DNA of 6,843 nt. Source: Rhodospirillales bacterium. Its GTDB lineage: Bacteria; Pseudomonadota; Alphaproteobacteria; Rhodospirillales; Defluviicoccaceae. A program made the translations under genes and the position numbers. The stretch spans positions 1-6,843 of the forward strand of contig JAUXFS010000099.1 in the NCBI GenBank assembly GCA_030622775.1. Reading direction: 5' to 3'. This document shows, in pieces, positions 1 through 6,616 of this stretch (positions are counted from its first letter, which is position 1; each line of letters opens with the position of its first letter). The notes under the pieces are model-generated. The model was not told the origin of the DNA. It saw only the letters and a list, made by a program, of their open reading frames with translations, and did no database searches.

Positions 1-43
1 CCTCAACAATTCGGCCCATCGGATCGCGGTGATCGCCGGCTGA
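1..43 (+). CDS. 3' end of a gene, possibly sulfite oxidase-family molybdoenzyme (partial)
   Basis: Reading from base 2, thirteen codons end in TGA at 41-43 and give LNNSAHRIAVIAG. The N-S-A-H-R-I-x-V pattern resembles the extreme C-terminus of sulfite oxidase-type molybdopterin enzymes, where the dimerisation domain ends in a strand of the form SNAWHRVxVxV (recalled from family knowledge, not aligned). The next gene begins only six bases downstream and encodes an exported c-type cytochrome, the usual electron acceptor of bacterial sulfite dehydrogenases, which supports the reading. Only 13 residues are visible, so the family assignment is an inference. That a gene ends here is more secure, because the spacing to the cytochrome is operon-like. 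Confidence 0.4.
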   Translation, partial: LNNSAHRIAVIAG

Positions 44-49
44 GCACCG

Positions 50-622
50 ATGACGAAGGTCGTCGCCATTGCCCTGATGGTGGGTTTGCTGGCCGGCTGG
101 GGCGTCTTCGCCCCGGCCGCGCCGGCGGCCGAACCGTCGGAATCCGCGCCGACGGACGGCGAGGAGGAGGACTTCGAGGGCCTGCCCGAGGCGCCCGGCC
201 GGGAGGCCGTCTACTTCAACTGCACCGCCTGCCACTCGATTCGCCAGGTGACCCAGCAGCGGATGTCGAGGGAGGAGTGGGACAAGCTCCTGGATTGGAT
301 GGTCGCCACCAACGGCATGCATCCGATGCGGCCGTGGGCGCGGACCCGGGTGCTCAACTATCTGACTACTCACTACGGCGCGGAAGAAGAGGACTGGGCA
401 GGCCTGCCGCCCGGCGACGGCCGCGACGTGGTGTTCTACACCTGTCAGGCGTGCCATTCCCTGGCGATTGTCAAGCAGCAGGGGCTGAACCGGGTGTGGT
501 GGGACGAAACCCTCACCTGGATGGTCGAGGAGCAGGACATGCCGGAACTCGATGACGAGGACCGTGCCCTGGTTCTCGACTACCTGGTCGCCAACTTCGG
601 TCCCGGGTCGCGCCGACGCTGA
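50..622 (+). CDS. Exported tandem-domain dihaem cytochrome c, probable electron acceptor of a sulfite dehydrogenase
   Basis: This is a periplasmic electron carrier of 190 residues. Residues 1-27 form a signal peptide: a Lys at position 3, a hydrophobic core, and a likely cut near APAA at 24-27. Two haem-binding CxxCH motifs follow, CTACH at 58-62 and CQACH at 132-136. They sit in two copies of one domain at an exact 74-residue offset: EEED at 38 and 112, GLP at 44 and 118, WMV at 83 and 157, Met at 90 and 164, and YL at 104 and 178. Met90 and Met164 are likely axial haem ligands (inference). Single-domain relatives of this type are cytochrome subunits of SorAB-like sulfite dehydrogenases. The start lies six bases after the upstream stop with no clear Shine-Dalgarno, which suggests translational coupling to the putative molybdoenzyme gene. 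Cytochrome identity is firm; the redox partner is inferred. Confidence 0.85.
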   Translation: MTKVVAIALMVGLLAGWGVFAPAAPAAEPSESAPTDGEEEDFEGLPEAPGREAVYFNCTACHSIRQVTQQRMSREEWDKLLDWMVATNGMHPMRPWARTRVLNYLTTHYGAEEEDWAGLPPGDGRDVVFYTCQACHSLAIVKQQGLNRVWWDETLTWMVEEQDMPELDDEDRALVLDYLVANFGPGSRRR

Positions 623-654
623 CGGCCGCGTCCCTTCGGTGTCGAAACGAGACC

Positions 655-682
655 TTGACGGGCCGCGGTTGTCGAATACCAT
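655..682 (+). promoter_or_regulatory. Possible sigma-70-type promoter for parC
   Basis: TTGACG at 655-660 matches five of six bases of the -35 consensus. After a 16-base spacer, TACCAT at 677-682 matches four of six of the -10 consensus. It lies about 50 bases before the parC ATG, in the only gap between the cytochrome gene and parC. This is a pattern match only; a -10 placed a few bases further on, in the CATATG stretch, is also possible. Confidence 0.4.
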
Positions 683-735
683 ATGTAGTTGCCGGTATCT
701 AGTTGCCGATCCTTTCCTTCCCAAGCGGGGCGAGC

Positions 736-2964
736 ATGACTAAATCCGCGGCCGTGGCTGTCGTCGAAGACGTTTCCCTAGCTGACGCACTCAGCCAGCG
801 ATACCTCTCCTACGCACTGTCGACCATCGTCTCCCGGTCACTGCCCGACGTTCGTGACGGCCTCAAGCCGGTCCATCGGCGGCTCCTCTATGCGATGCAG
901 CAGTTGAAACTCGACCCGGCCTCGGGTTTCAAGAAGTGCGCGCGTGTCGTCGGCGACGTCATCGGCAAATACCATCCCCACGGCGATGCGGCGGTGTACG
1001 ACGCGCTGGTGCGGCTCGCCCAGGAATTCGCCGTCCGCTATCCACTGGTCGACGGGCAGGGCAACTTCGGTACCATCGACGGCGATAATGCCGCGGCGAT
1101 GCGCTACACGGAGGCCCGCTTGACGGCGGTGGCGCAGGCCCTCCTCGACGGCATCGACGAGGATGCCGTTGATTTCCGCTCTACTTATGATGGGGAGGAC
1201 GAGGAACCGGTCGTCCTGCCTGCTCGGTTTCCCAATTTGCTGGCGAACGGCGCGACGGGAATCGCCGTCGGGATGGCGACCAGCATCCCGCCGCACAATG
1301 CCGGTGAGCTTTGCGACGCTCTCCTTCATCTGATCGATGACCCGAAGGCGAGCATCGAAACACTGGTCGAACGGGTCCCGGGACCGGACTTTCCCACCGG
1401 TGGGGTGCTGGTCGAACCGCGCCAAGCGGTGGTGGAGGCCTATCGGCAGGGCCGCGGCAGCTTTCGGGTGCGGTCTCGCTGGGAAATCGAGAAACTCGGC
1501 CACGGGGCTTTCCAGATCGTCGTGACCGAGATCCCTTATCAGGTTCAGAAATCCCGCCTGATGGAGAAGGTCGCGGAGCTTCTGGCCGCCCGGAAACTGC
1601 CGGCGCTCGCCGACATCCGTGACGAATCCACCGAGACCGTCCGCGTCGTCCTCGAGCCGCGGAGCAGAACCGTCGATCCGGCGATGCTGATGGAGCAGCT
1701 GTTTCGCCAGACCGAGCTCGAGGTGCGGATCAGCCTCAACATGAACGTGCTCGACGGCGGCAACACGCCGCGGCTGATGAACTTGCGCGACGTGCTGAAC
1801 GCCTACCTTGCGCACCGCCACGAGGTCCTGATCCGACGAAGCAAACACCGGCTTGGAAAAATAGAGCGGCGGCTGGAGATGCTTGGAGGCCTGCTGGTCG
1901 CCTACCTCAACCTGGACGAAGTAATCCGCATCATCCGTGAAGAGGACGAGCCCAAGGCCGTGATGATCCGGCGCTTCGGCATCACGGATATGCAGGCCGA
2001 GGCGATTCTCAACATGCGCTTGCGACAGCTGCGCAAGCTCGAAGAGATCGAAATCCGCAAGGAGCATGACGCCCTGAACGTGGAACGCGCCAATATCGAA
2101 ACCCTGCTCGGCGACGAGGGACGGCGTTGGAACGCGATTGCCGCGGAGATCCGCGAGACCGGCAAGCAGTTCGGCCAGAATACCGAGCTCGGGCGCCGGC
2201 GGACGGCCATCGAGCAGGCCCCGCCCAGCGTGGTGGTGCCGCTGGAGGCAATGATCGAACGCGAGCCGATCACCATCGTCTGCTCGGAGAAGGGATGGAT
2301 ACGAGCGATCAAGGGGCACGTCTCGGACACCGCCGAGATTCGTTACAAGGAGGGCGATCGTGGCCGGTTCACGGTCCATGTCCAGACCACCGACAAAATA
2401 CTGATCTTCGCCACCAACGGCCGCTTCTACACCCTTGGCTGTGACCGCTTGCCGGGCGGCCGCGGCCACGGCGAGCCGCTCAGGTTGATGATCGATCTCC
2501 CGGATCGGCACGAGCCGGTCGATATGATGGTCCACGTCCAGGGCCGCCGGTTGCTGGTGGCGTCCGACAAGGGGCGCGGCTTCATCGTCGGGGAGAACGA
2601 GGTGATCGCCCAGACCCGCAATGGGAGGCAGGTTCTCAACCTCGGCGCGGGAGAGGAAGCGGCGGCATGCGTCGTCGTCGGCGGCGAAGCCGACTCGGTG
2701 GCGGTGGTCGGCTCCAACCGCAAGCTGCTGATCTTTCCGCTTGGCGAGATTCCGGTGATGACGCGGGGCAGGGGAGTGATCCTGCAACGTTACAGTAGAG
2801 GAGAACTTTCCGACCTGACCACGTTCGCCCGCGCGGACGGCCTCTCCTGGCGCTTCGGCAGCGGGTTGCGCACCGAGACCGATTTGGCGACTTGGCGCGG
2901 TAAGCGTGGGCAGGTGGGACAGAAGGTTCCAAGGGGATTCCCGCTCGCAAATCGATTTACTTGA
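736..2964 (+). CDS. parC: DNA topoisomerase IV subunit A
   Basis: This is the DNA-cleaving subunit of topoisomerase IV, which with ParE decatenates daughter chromosomes in the cytoplasm. At 742 residues it matches ParC in size (E. coli 752). The breakage-reunion domain starts at about residue 14. The catalytic pair is Arg123-Tyr124 in AAMRYTEARL. GKYHPHGD at 77-84 and YPLVDGQGNFG at 102-112 flank it, and LPARFPNLLANGATGIAVGM at 161-180 follows. A helical coiled-coil region with many K/E/R residues precedes a C-terminal beta-pinwheel-like domain from about residue 505, ending in a GFPLANRF tail typical of alphaproteobacterial ParC. I choose ATG at 736 because GGGGCGAG lies just upstream at 727-734; an in-frame TTG at 703 would add 11 residues and has no better site. 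GyrA is excluded by the ParC-type end and tail. In the quinolone-resistance region, Ala85 and Asp89 replace E. coli Ser80 and Glu84. Confidence 0.95.
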   Translation: MTKSAAVAVVEDVSLADALSQRYLSYALSTIVSRSLPDVRDGLKPVHRRLLYAMQQLKLDPASGFKKCARVVGDVIGKYHPHGDAAVYDALVRLAQEFAVRYPLVDGQGNFGTIDGDNAAAMRYTEARLTAVAQALLDGIDEDAVDFRSTYDGEDEEPVVLPARFPNLLANGATGIAVGMATSIPPHNAGELCDALLHLIDDPKASIETLVERVPGPDFPTGGVLVEPRQAVVEAYRQGRGSFRVRSRWEIEKLGHGAFQIVVTEIPYQVQKSRLMEKVAELLAARKLPALADIRDESTETVRVVLEPRSRTVDPAMLMEQLFRQTELEVRISLNMNVLDGGNTPRLMNLRDVLNAYLAHRHEVLIRRSKHRLGKIERRLEMLGGLLVAYLNLDEVIRIIREEDEPKAVMIRRFGITDMQAEAILNMRLRQLRKLEEIEIRKEHDALNVERANIETLLGDEGRRWNAIAAEIRETGKQFGQNTELGRRRTAIEQAPPSVVVPLEAMIEREPITIVCSEKGWIRAIKGHVSDTAEIRYKEGDRGRFTVHVQTTDKILIFATNGRFYTLGCDRLPGGRGHGEPLRLMIDLPDRHEPVDMMVHVQGRRLLVASDKGRGFIVGENEVIAQTRNGRQVLNLGAGEEAAACVVVGGEADSVAVVGSNRKLLIFPLGEIPVMTRGRGVILQRYSRGELSDLTTFARADGLSWRFGSGLRTETDLATWRGKRGQVGQKVPRGFPLANRFT

Positions 2965-3031
2965 GCGACGCGGGCTGATAGGTACGCGTCCAACGCGAAA
3001 TCAAGTCGGCGATCAACCGACGACATGCTTT

Positions 3032-3037
3032 TGGAGG
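3032..3037 (+). promoter_or_regulatory. Strong Shine-Dalgarno for the small ORF ahead of dctQ
   Basis: TGGAGG lies eight bases before ATG at 3046. It is the best ribosome binding sequence in the gap between parC and the TRAP genes, clearly better than the AAGGG at 3149-3153 that serves the GTG start of dctQ. Its presence is the main reason to take the 27-codon ORF seriously. Confidence 0.55.
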
Positions 3038-3045
3038 CTTCCGAT

Positions 3046-3129
3046 ATGCCTGATCAGACTCTGGTCGATCCGGCGTTTGCGCCCCTGCCAAGGCCAGAGG
3101 CGGATGATGGCGGGCCGTCCGGCGGGTAA
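3046..3129 (+). CDS. Small 27-residue ORF, leader peptide or broken N-terminus of the TRAP small subunit
   Basis: ATG at 3046, eight bases after TGGAGG, opens 27 codons ending in TAA at 3127-3129. The product begins MPDQTLVDPAFAPLPRPE and is rich in Pro, Asp and Gly, with no membrane segment or recognisable motif. The ORF shares a reading frame with dctQ: after the TAA, eleven sense codons lead straight to the dctQ GTG at 3163. It could be a leader peptide coupling translation into dctQ, a former N-terminal extension of DctQ cut off by a nonsense change or base-calling error, or chance. I know of no such peptide in TRAP operons. The ribosome binding site is what supports it; the function is unknown. 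Confidence 0.35.
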   Translation: MPDQTLVDPAFAPLPRPEADDGGPSGG

Positions 3130-3162
3130 CGCCGCCGCTCCCCGCGACAAGGGTATTTCCCG

Positions 3163-3717
3163 GTGAATGCCCTCGCCGGTTTCGTGCGTTTGATCGATCG
3201 GGTCAACGACGTCCTGGGTCGCGGTATCGCTTGGCTTACCCTGGCGATGGTGCTGATCACCTTTGTGGTCGTCGTGCTTCGTTATGTTTTCAGCGTCGGG
3301 TTCGTGTGGATGCAGGAATCCTATGTCTGGCTCCACGGTGTCGTGTTCATGGCCGGCGCCGGGTACACGCTGCTGAACGAGGGCCACGTCCGGGTCGACA
3401 TTTTCTATCGTGAGAAAGGTCCCCGCTATAAGGCCTGGGTCGATCTGTTCGGCGTGCTGGCGCTGCTGATCCCGGTGGTCGTCCTGATCTGGATGGTGGC
3501 GTGGCCCTATGTGTTGACGTCGTGGGAGCGGCTGGAGGAATCACGCGAAGCGGGCGGTCTTCCCGGGTTGTTTCTGTTGAAAAGCGTGATCCTGGTGTTC
3601 TGTCTCGCCATCGGCCTGCAAGGGCTTTCCCTGGCGGCCCGCTCCTTGCTGGTGCTGGCCGGGCGGACGGAATTCGTCAGGCGTGACGAATCCGCCATCG
3701 GGGACTCCGAGGCATGA
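3163..3717 (+). CDS. TRAP transporter small membrane subunit (DctQ/TakQ type)
   Basis: This is the small permease subunit of a tripartite ATP-independent periplasmic transporter, an inner-membrane partner of the large DctM-type subunit. It has 184 residues, a usual size for DctQ, and four hydrophobic stretches near 22-43, 53-72, 94-116 and 136-165. Family signatures are W49-x-QE (51-52), WLHG at 56-59, GAGYTL at 65-70, GHVRVDIFY at 74-82, WPYV at 114-117 and the EAGGLPG stretch at 129-135. This set fits the TakQ or 'mannitol/chloroaromatic' branch rather than C4-dicarboxylate DctQ. The start is GTG with AAGGG nine bases upstream; the ATG at 3167 is out of frame. The stop overlaps the next start by ATGA, showing translational coupling. 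A small in-frame ORF upstream raises the possibility of a longer original N-terminus. Confidence 0.9.
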   Translation: MNALAGFVRLIDRVNDVLGRGIAWLTLAMVLITFVVVVLRYVFSVGFVWMQESYVWLHGVVFMAGAGYTLLNEGHVRVDIFYREKGPRYKAWVDLFGVLALLIPVVVLIWMVAWPYVLTSWERLEESREAGGLPGLFLLKSVILVFCLAIGLQGLSLAARSLLVLAGRTEFVRRDESAIGDSEA

Positions 3718-5372
3718 GTGCGGAAGTTCTCAGCCTGACCATGTTCGTGGTGGTCTGTGGTGTGCTTCTGCTTGGCTTTCCGGTTGCCTTCAGCCTCGCC
3801 GGCACGGCGCTCGCGTTCGCTCTTATCGGGATCGGTTTCGATATTTTCGACCTGCGTCTGCTCGGGGGGCTGTCGTCCCGCTACTTCGGCGTGATGACCA
3901 ACGGGGTGCTGGTGGCGGTGCCGCTGTTCGTATTCATGGGCGTCATGCTGGAACGCGCCAGGATCGCCGAACAATTGCTTGAAACCATGGGGCTTTTGTT
4001 CGGTCGAATGAGGGGCGGCCTGGGGTTGTCCGTGGTCTTCGTCGGTATGCTGCTGGCCGCTTCCACCGGCATCGTCGGCGCCACGGTGGTGACCATGGGG
4101 CTGTTGAGCCTGCCCACCATGCTCAAGGCCGGCTACGACCCGAAGCTGGCGACGGGGACGATCTGCGCATCGGGCACGCTGGGGCAGATCATTCCGCCAT
4201 CGATCGTTCTGGTGCTGCTGGGGGACATTCTCCAGGGCGCCTACGCGGAGGCGCAGCGGGCGGTCGGCAACTGGGCCCCCGAGCCGATATCGGTCATCGA
4301 CCTGTTCGCCGGCGCCTTCATTCCCGGCATGGTTCTGGTCGGCCTCTACATGGCCTGGATAATGATCAAGGCGGTGATCGACCCTTCGTCCTGCCCGGCA
4401 CTCGTCGCCGAGGGCGAAAAGGTGGAGAATCTCGGCGGGCGGGTGCTCACCGCGCTGTTGCCGCCCGCGCTGCTCATCCTCGCCGTACTCGGCTCGATCC
4501 TCGGCGGCATTGCCACGCCGACCGAGGCCGCGGCGGTCGGCTCGATCGGCGCCTTGTTCCTCGCCGCCCGCAGCCTACGCGACAACGTCCGCGACGACGT
4601 TGACGGAGTTCTCGAGGGGTTTCCACGAAAACGCGTACTGCTCGCACCGTTCTGGCTCGGCCGCCGCTTGGATCCGGGGACCAATTTTCCGGTTTATCTC
4701 GCCGGCCTTTGCCTTCTGGGACAGGTGGCCCTGACCAGTATTTTCGACCTGCGCATGCAGCGCAGCGTGATCCCCACGGCGGACGTCATCGCCTTTCTCG
4801 CCGCCACCATCATGTGTTTCGGCGTCCTCTGGGGGCTGTTCGTCGCGCTGTGGCGGGCTTACGCGTCGGGGGTTCTGGTCGAAGTCATGCGTACGACGAT
4901 GCAGATCAGTTGCATGGTGTTCGTCATCTTGCTGGGGGCGTCGGTGTTCTCGCTGGTATTCCGGGGGTTCGGTGGCGACGAGTTCATCGCCGAGATTCTC
5001 GGCGGTCTTCCCGGCGGTGTCTTCACGGCGATGCTGGCGGTGATGGCGGTGATGTTCGTCCTCGGCTTTTTTCTCGATTTCATCGAGATCATCTTCGTCG
5101 TCGTCCCGATCGTCGGTCCGATCCTGCTGCAGATGGATATCAACCCGATTTGGTTCGGGGTGATGATCGCCATCAACCTGCAAACCAGCTTTCTCACCCC
5201 GCCGTTCGGTTTTGCCCTGTTCTACCTGCGCGGCGTCGCTCCTCCCAGCGTCACCACCATGCACATCTACCGCGGAATTCTGCCCTTCGTTCTGATCCAG
5301 GTGGTGGCCCTCGCCCTGCTCGCGGCGTTCCCGGGACTGGCGACATGGCTGCCCAGCGTCCTGTTCAAATAG
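3714..5372 (+). CDS. TRAP transporter large membrane subunit (DctM/TakM type), enlarged
   Basis: This is the ion-coupled transport subunit of the TRAP system in the inner membrane. It has 552 residues and many hydrophobic helices. Family signatures include PLFVFMGVMLE at 70-80, GLGLSVVFVGMLLAASTGIVGA at 102-123, SLPTMLKAGYDPKLATGTI at 132-150, GTLGQIIPPSIVLVLLG at 154-170, GIATPTEAAAVG at 265-276 and LQTSFLTPPFGFALFYLRG at 489-507. Typical DctM proteins have about 430 residues (from memory). Most of the extra length falls between the TPTEAAA motif and the helix near 394-415: a charged loop (about 287-320), then two hydrophobic segments near 325-345 and 356-380. The ATG overlaps the dctQ stop by four bases. 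The gene ends about 40 bases before a terminator hairpin shared with the facing takP-like gene. Family identity is firm; substrate is inferred from the neighbouring binding protein. Confidence 0.93.
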   Translation: MSAEVLSLTMFVVVCGVLLLGFPVAFSLAGTALAFALIGIGFDIFDLRLLGGLSSRYFGVMTNGVLVAVPLFVFMGVMLERARIAEQLLETMGLLFGRMRGGLGLSVVFVGMLLAASTGIVGATVVTMGLLSLPTMLKAGYDPKLATGTICASGTLGQIIPPSIVLVLLGDILQGAYAEAQRAVGNWAPEPISVIDLFAGAFIPGMVLVGLYMAWIMIKAVIDPSSCPALVAEGEKVENLGGRVLTALLPPALLILAVLGSILGGIATPTEAAAVGSIGALFLAARSLRDNVRDDVDGVLEGFPRKRVLLAPFWLGRRLDPGTNFPVYLAGLCLLGQVALTSIFDLRMQRSVIPTADVIAFLAATIMCFGVLWGLFVALWRAYASGVLVEVMRTTMQISCMVFVILLGASVFSLVFRGFGGDEFIAEILGGLPGGVFTAMLAVMAVMFVLGFFLDFIEIIFVVVPIVGPILLQMDINPIWFGVMIAINLQTSFLTPPFGFALFYLRGVAPPSVTTMHIYRGILPFVLIQVVALALLAAFPGLATWLPSVLFK

Positions 5373-5409
5373 GCTGTCCCGTTCAAACAGGGCGTCGGGG
5401 CGCGGAATG

Positions 5410-5445
5410 AAAAAACCGGCGAAGGCAACCGCCTCCGCCGGTTCT
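5410..5445. terminator. Rho-independent terminator between convergent dctM and takP genes
   Basis: AACCGGCG at 5414-5421 pairs with CGCCGGTT at 5436-5443. After one A/C mismatch, four more pairs (5423-5426 with 5431-5434) close on the loop AACC. On the plus strand the stem is preceded by AAAAAA at 5410-5415, which reads as a T-run after the hairpin on the minus strand, about 30 bases beyond the takP stop. It is therefore a classical terminator for takP. On the plus strand the hairpin is followed by only TTCTTG, so it would be weaker for dctM but probably acts in both directions. Confidence 0.88.
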
Positions 5446-5473
5446 TGACGTTTCCGGGAAACGCCGCCGGCCG

Positions 5474-6586
5474 TCAGCCGCCGCTGGGCTCGGCGTATTG
5501 GAACGGCAGCGATCGGGCCGCGGTGAAGGCCGTCTCGGAACGAGTGGTCCAGCCGATCGCGCCCTTGCGGAAGGTGAGGATGCTATCCATCACCTTGCGG
5601 CTCAGTGGATCGCCGGACGCGAGGTCGTTCATGACCTTGCCGGCAAGGCCACCCAAACCGTTGAGCACCGGATCGGGGAACTTCTTCAGCACGACACCGT
5701 GCTTGTCGACCAGCGTCGCCAGCGCGGCATTGTTTCGGGCGACGAATTCGCTCAGCACCAGTTGGTTGACCGCCGTGTTGGCCGCTTCGACGACCGCCTT
5801 GATGTCACTCGGCAGCTTCTCCCACGCCTTGATGTTGATGAAGTTGTCGAGGACGGTGGCCGGCTCGTGCCAGCCGGGGTAGTAGTAGTACTTGGCGCTC
5901 TTGTAGAGGCCGAAAGCGAGATCGTTGTAGGGGCCGACCCACTCCGTGGCGTCGATGGCTCCCGATTGGAGGGCCGGCGGGATCTCCGCGCCCGGTAGAT
6001 TGACGACGTTGCCGCCGGCGGCTTTGACTACCTCGCCGCCGAGCCCGGGAATTCGCATCTTGAGGCCCTTGTAGTCCTCGAGGCTGTTGATCTCCTTGTT
6101 GAACCAACCGCCCATCTGGACGCCGGTATTGCCCGACGGGAAGAATTTGCAGCCGAGCTTTTCGTAAACCTCGTCCGCCAACTCCTGACCGCCGCCATAC
6201 TGGAACCAGGAGTTTTGCTCCTGTGCCGTCAGCCCGAACGGCATCGAGGCGATGAACTGGGAGGCCGCGACCTTTCCCTTCCAGTAGTACGGGGCGCCAT
6301 GCCCCATTTCGGCGGTTCCCGCGCCGACCGCGTCTACGGATTCGAACGCCGGAACGATCTCACCTCCACCGAAAACTTTGACGGTAAGCCTGCCCTCGGT
6401 ACCTCTGGTGATGAAATCGGCGAGGAGATTGGCGCCAGTGCCGAGACCGGGAAAATTCTTCGGCCAAGTGGTCACCAACCGCCATTCCATCCGGTTCTGC
6501 GAGATGGCCGGGGCCGGGAAGCCGGAGACCGCGGCGCCCGCGATGCCCGCGGCACCCGCGCCTTTGAGGAAACTACGACGTTTCAT
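5474..6586 (-). CDS. TRAP transporter periplasmic substrate-binding protein, TakP-like (2-oxo/hydroxy acid type)
   Basis: This is the periplasmic solute receptor that delivers substrate to the DctQ/DctM permease. It has 370 residues. Residues 1-27 form a Tat-type signal peptide, with the twin-arginine motif RRSFLKGAG at 3-11, an Ala/Gly-rich core and an APA cleavage signal at 25-27. The mature protein follows the DctP/TakP fold pattern: WRLVTTWPKNFPGLGTGA at 35-52, GGGEIVPAFE at 73-82, HGAPYYW at 96-102, VQMGGWF at 156-162, MRIPGLGGEV at 177-186 and ATEWVGPYND at 213-222. Arg178 is the conserved carboxylate-binding Arg. Gln157 and Glu215-Trp216 fall where TakP-type proteins bind substrate and a metal ion (recalled from the TakP structure, not aligned). 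TakP relatives bind pyruvate-like 2-oxo acids or lactate, so the substrate is a small 2-oxo or hydroxy acid by inference. CTCCC at 6597-6601 (GGGAG on the coding strand) is the ribosome binding site, ten bases before the ATG. Confidence 0.92.
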   Translation of the reverse strand: MKRRSFLKGAGAAGIAGAAVSGFPAPAISQNRMEWRLVTTWPKNFPGLGTGANLLADFITRGTEGRLTVKVFGGGEIVPAFESVDAVGAGTAEMGHGAPYYWKGKVAASQFIASMPFGLTAQEQNSWFQYGGGQELADEVYEKLGCKFFPSGNTGVQMGGWFNKEINSLEDYKGLKMRIPGLGGEVVKAAGGNVVNLPGAEIPPALQSGAIDATEWVGPYNDLAFGLYKSAKYYYYPGWHEPATVLDNFINIKAWEKLPSDIKAVVEAANTAVNQLVLSEFVARNNAALATLVDKHGVVLKKFPDPVLNGLGGLAGKVMNDLASGDPLSRKVMDSILTFRKGAIGWTTRSETAFTAARSLPFQYAEPSGG

Positions 6587-6616
6587 GGAATTTCAACTCC
6601 CTATTTTCATTCTGCG

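Noticed and set aside
609..630. GC-rich imperfect hairpin over the cytochrome stop codon
   Set aside because: It has a bulge, overlaps the coding end, and has no T-run; such pairing is common by chance at this base composition.
703..735. TTG at 703 as the parC start
   Set aside because: It adds an 11-residue stretch not expected in ParC and lacks a good ribosome binding site, whereas ATG at 736 has GGGGCGAG just before it.
838..2787. A 649-codon open frame on the minus strand opposite parC
   Set aside because: It lies wholly inside a well-conserved parC and its translation shows no recognisable domain. Long antisense frames are expected in GC-rich genes with strong third-position G/C bias.
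3005..3021. GTCGG/CCGAC hairpin after parC as a terminator
   Set aside because: The stem is only five pairs with a seven-base loop, and the nearest T-run (TTTT at 3029-3032) is eight bases away, so it is too weak to call.
3104..3166. 20-codon frame ATG 3104 to TGA 3166, overlapping the dctQ GTG
   Set aside because: The peptide is very short and Ala/Arg/Gly-rich with only a modest ribosome binding site; the GTGA overlap alone could be coincidence. It is mentioned within the small-ORF finding.
4575..5264. A 229-codon minus-strand frame opposite dctM, very rich in Asp, His and Glu
   Set aside because: The odd composition is what hydrophobic transmembrane codons give when read in reverse complement; it is a shadow of dctM.
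5360..5391. CCTGTT/AACAGG inverted repeat and repeated GTTCAAA just after dctM
   Set aside because: The arms are six bases with a 20-base loop and no T-run; the clear terminator nearby at 5410-5445 explains the region better.
5498..5998. Plus-strand open frames opposite the takP-like gene (also 6215-6706)
   Set aside because: They are antisense to a clear TRAP binding protein, have no family motifs and no ribosome binding site of note.
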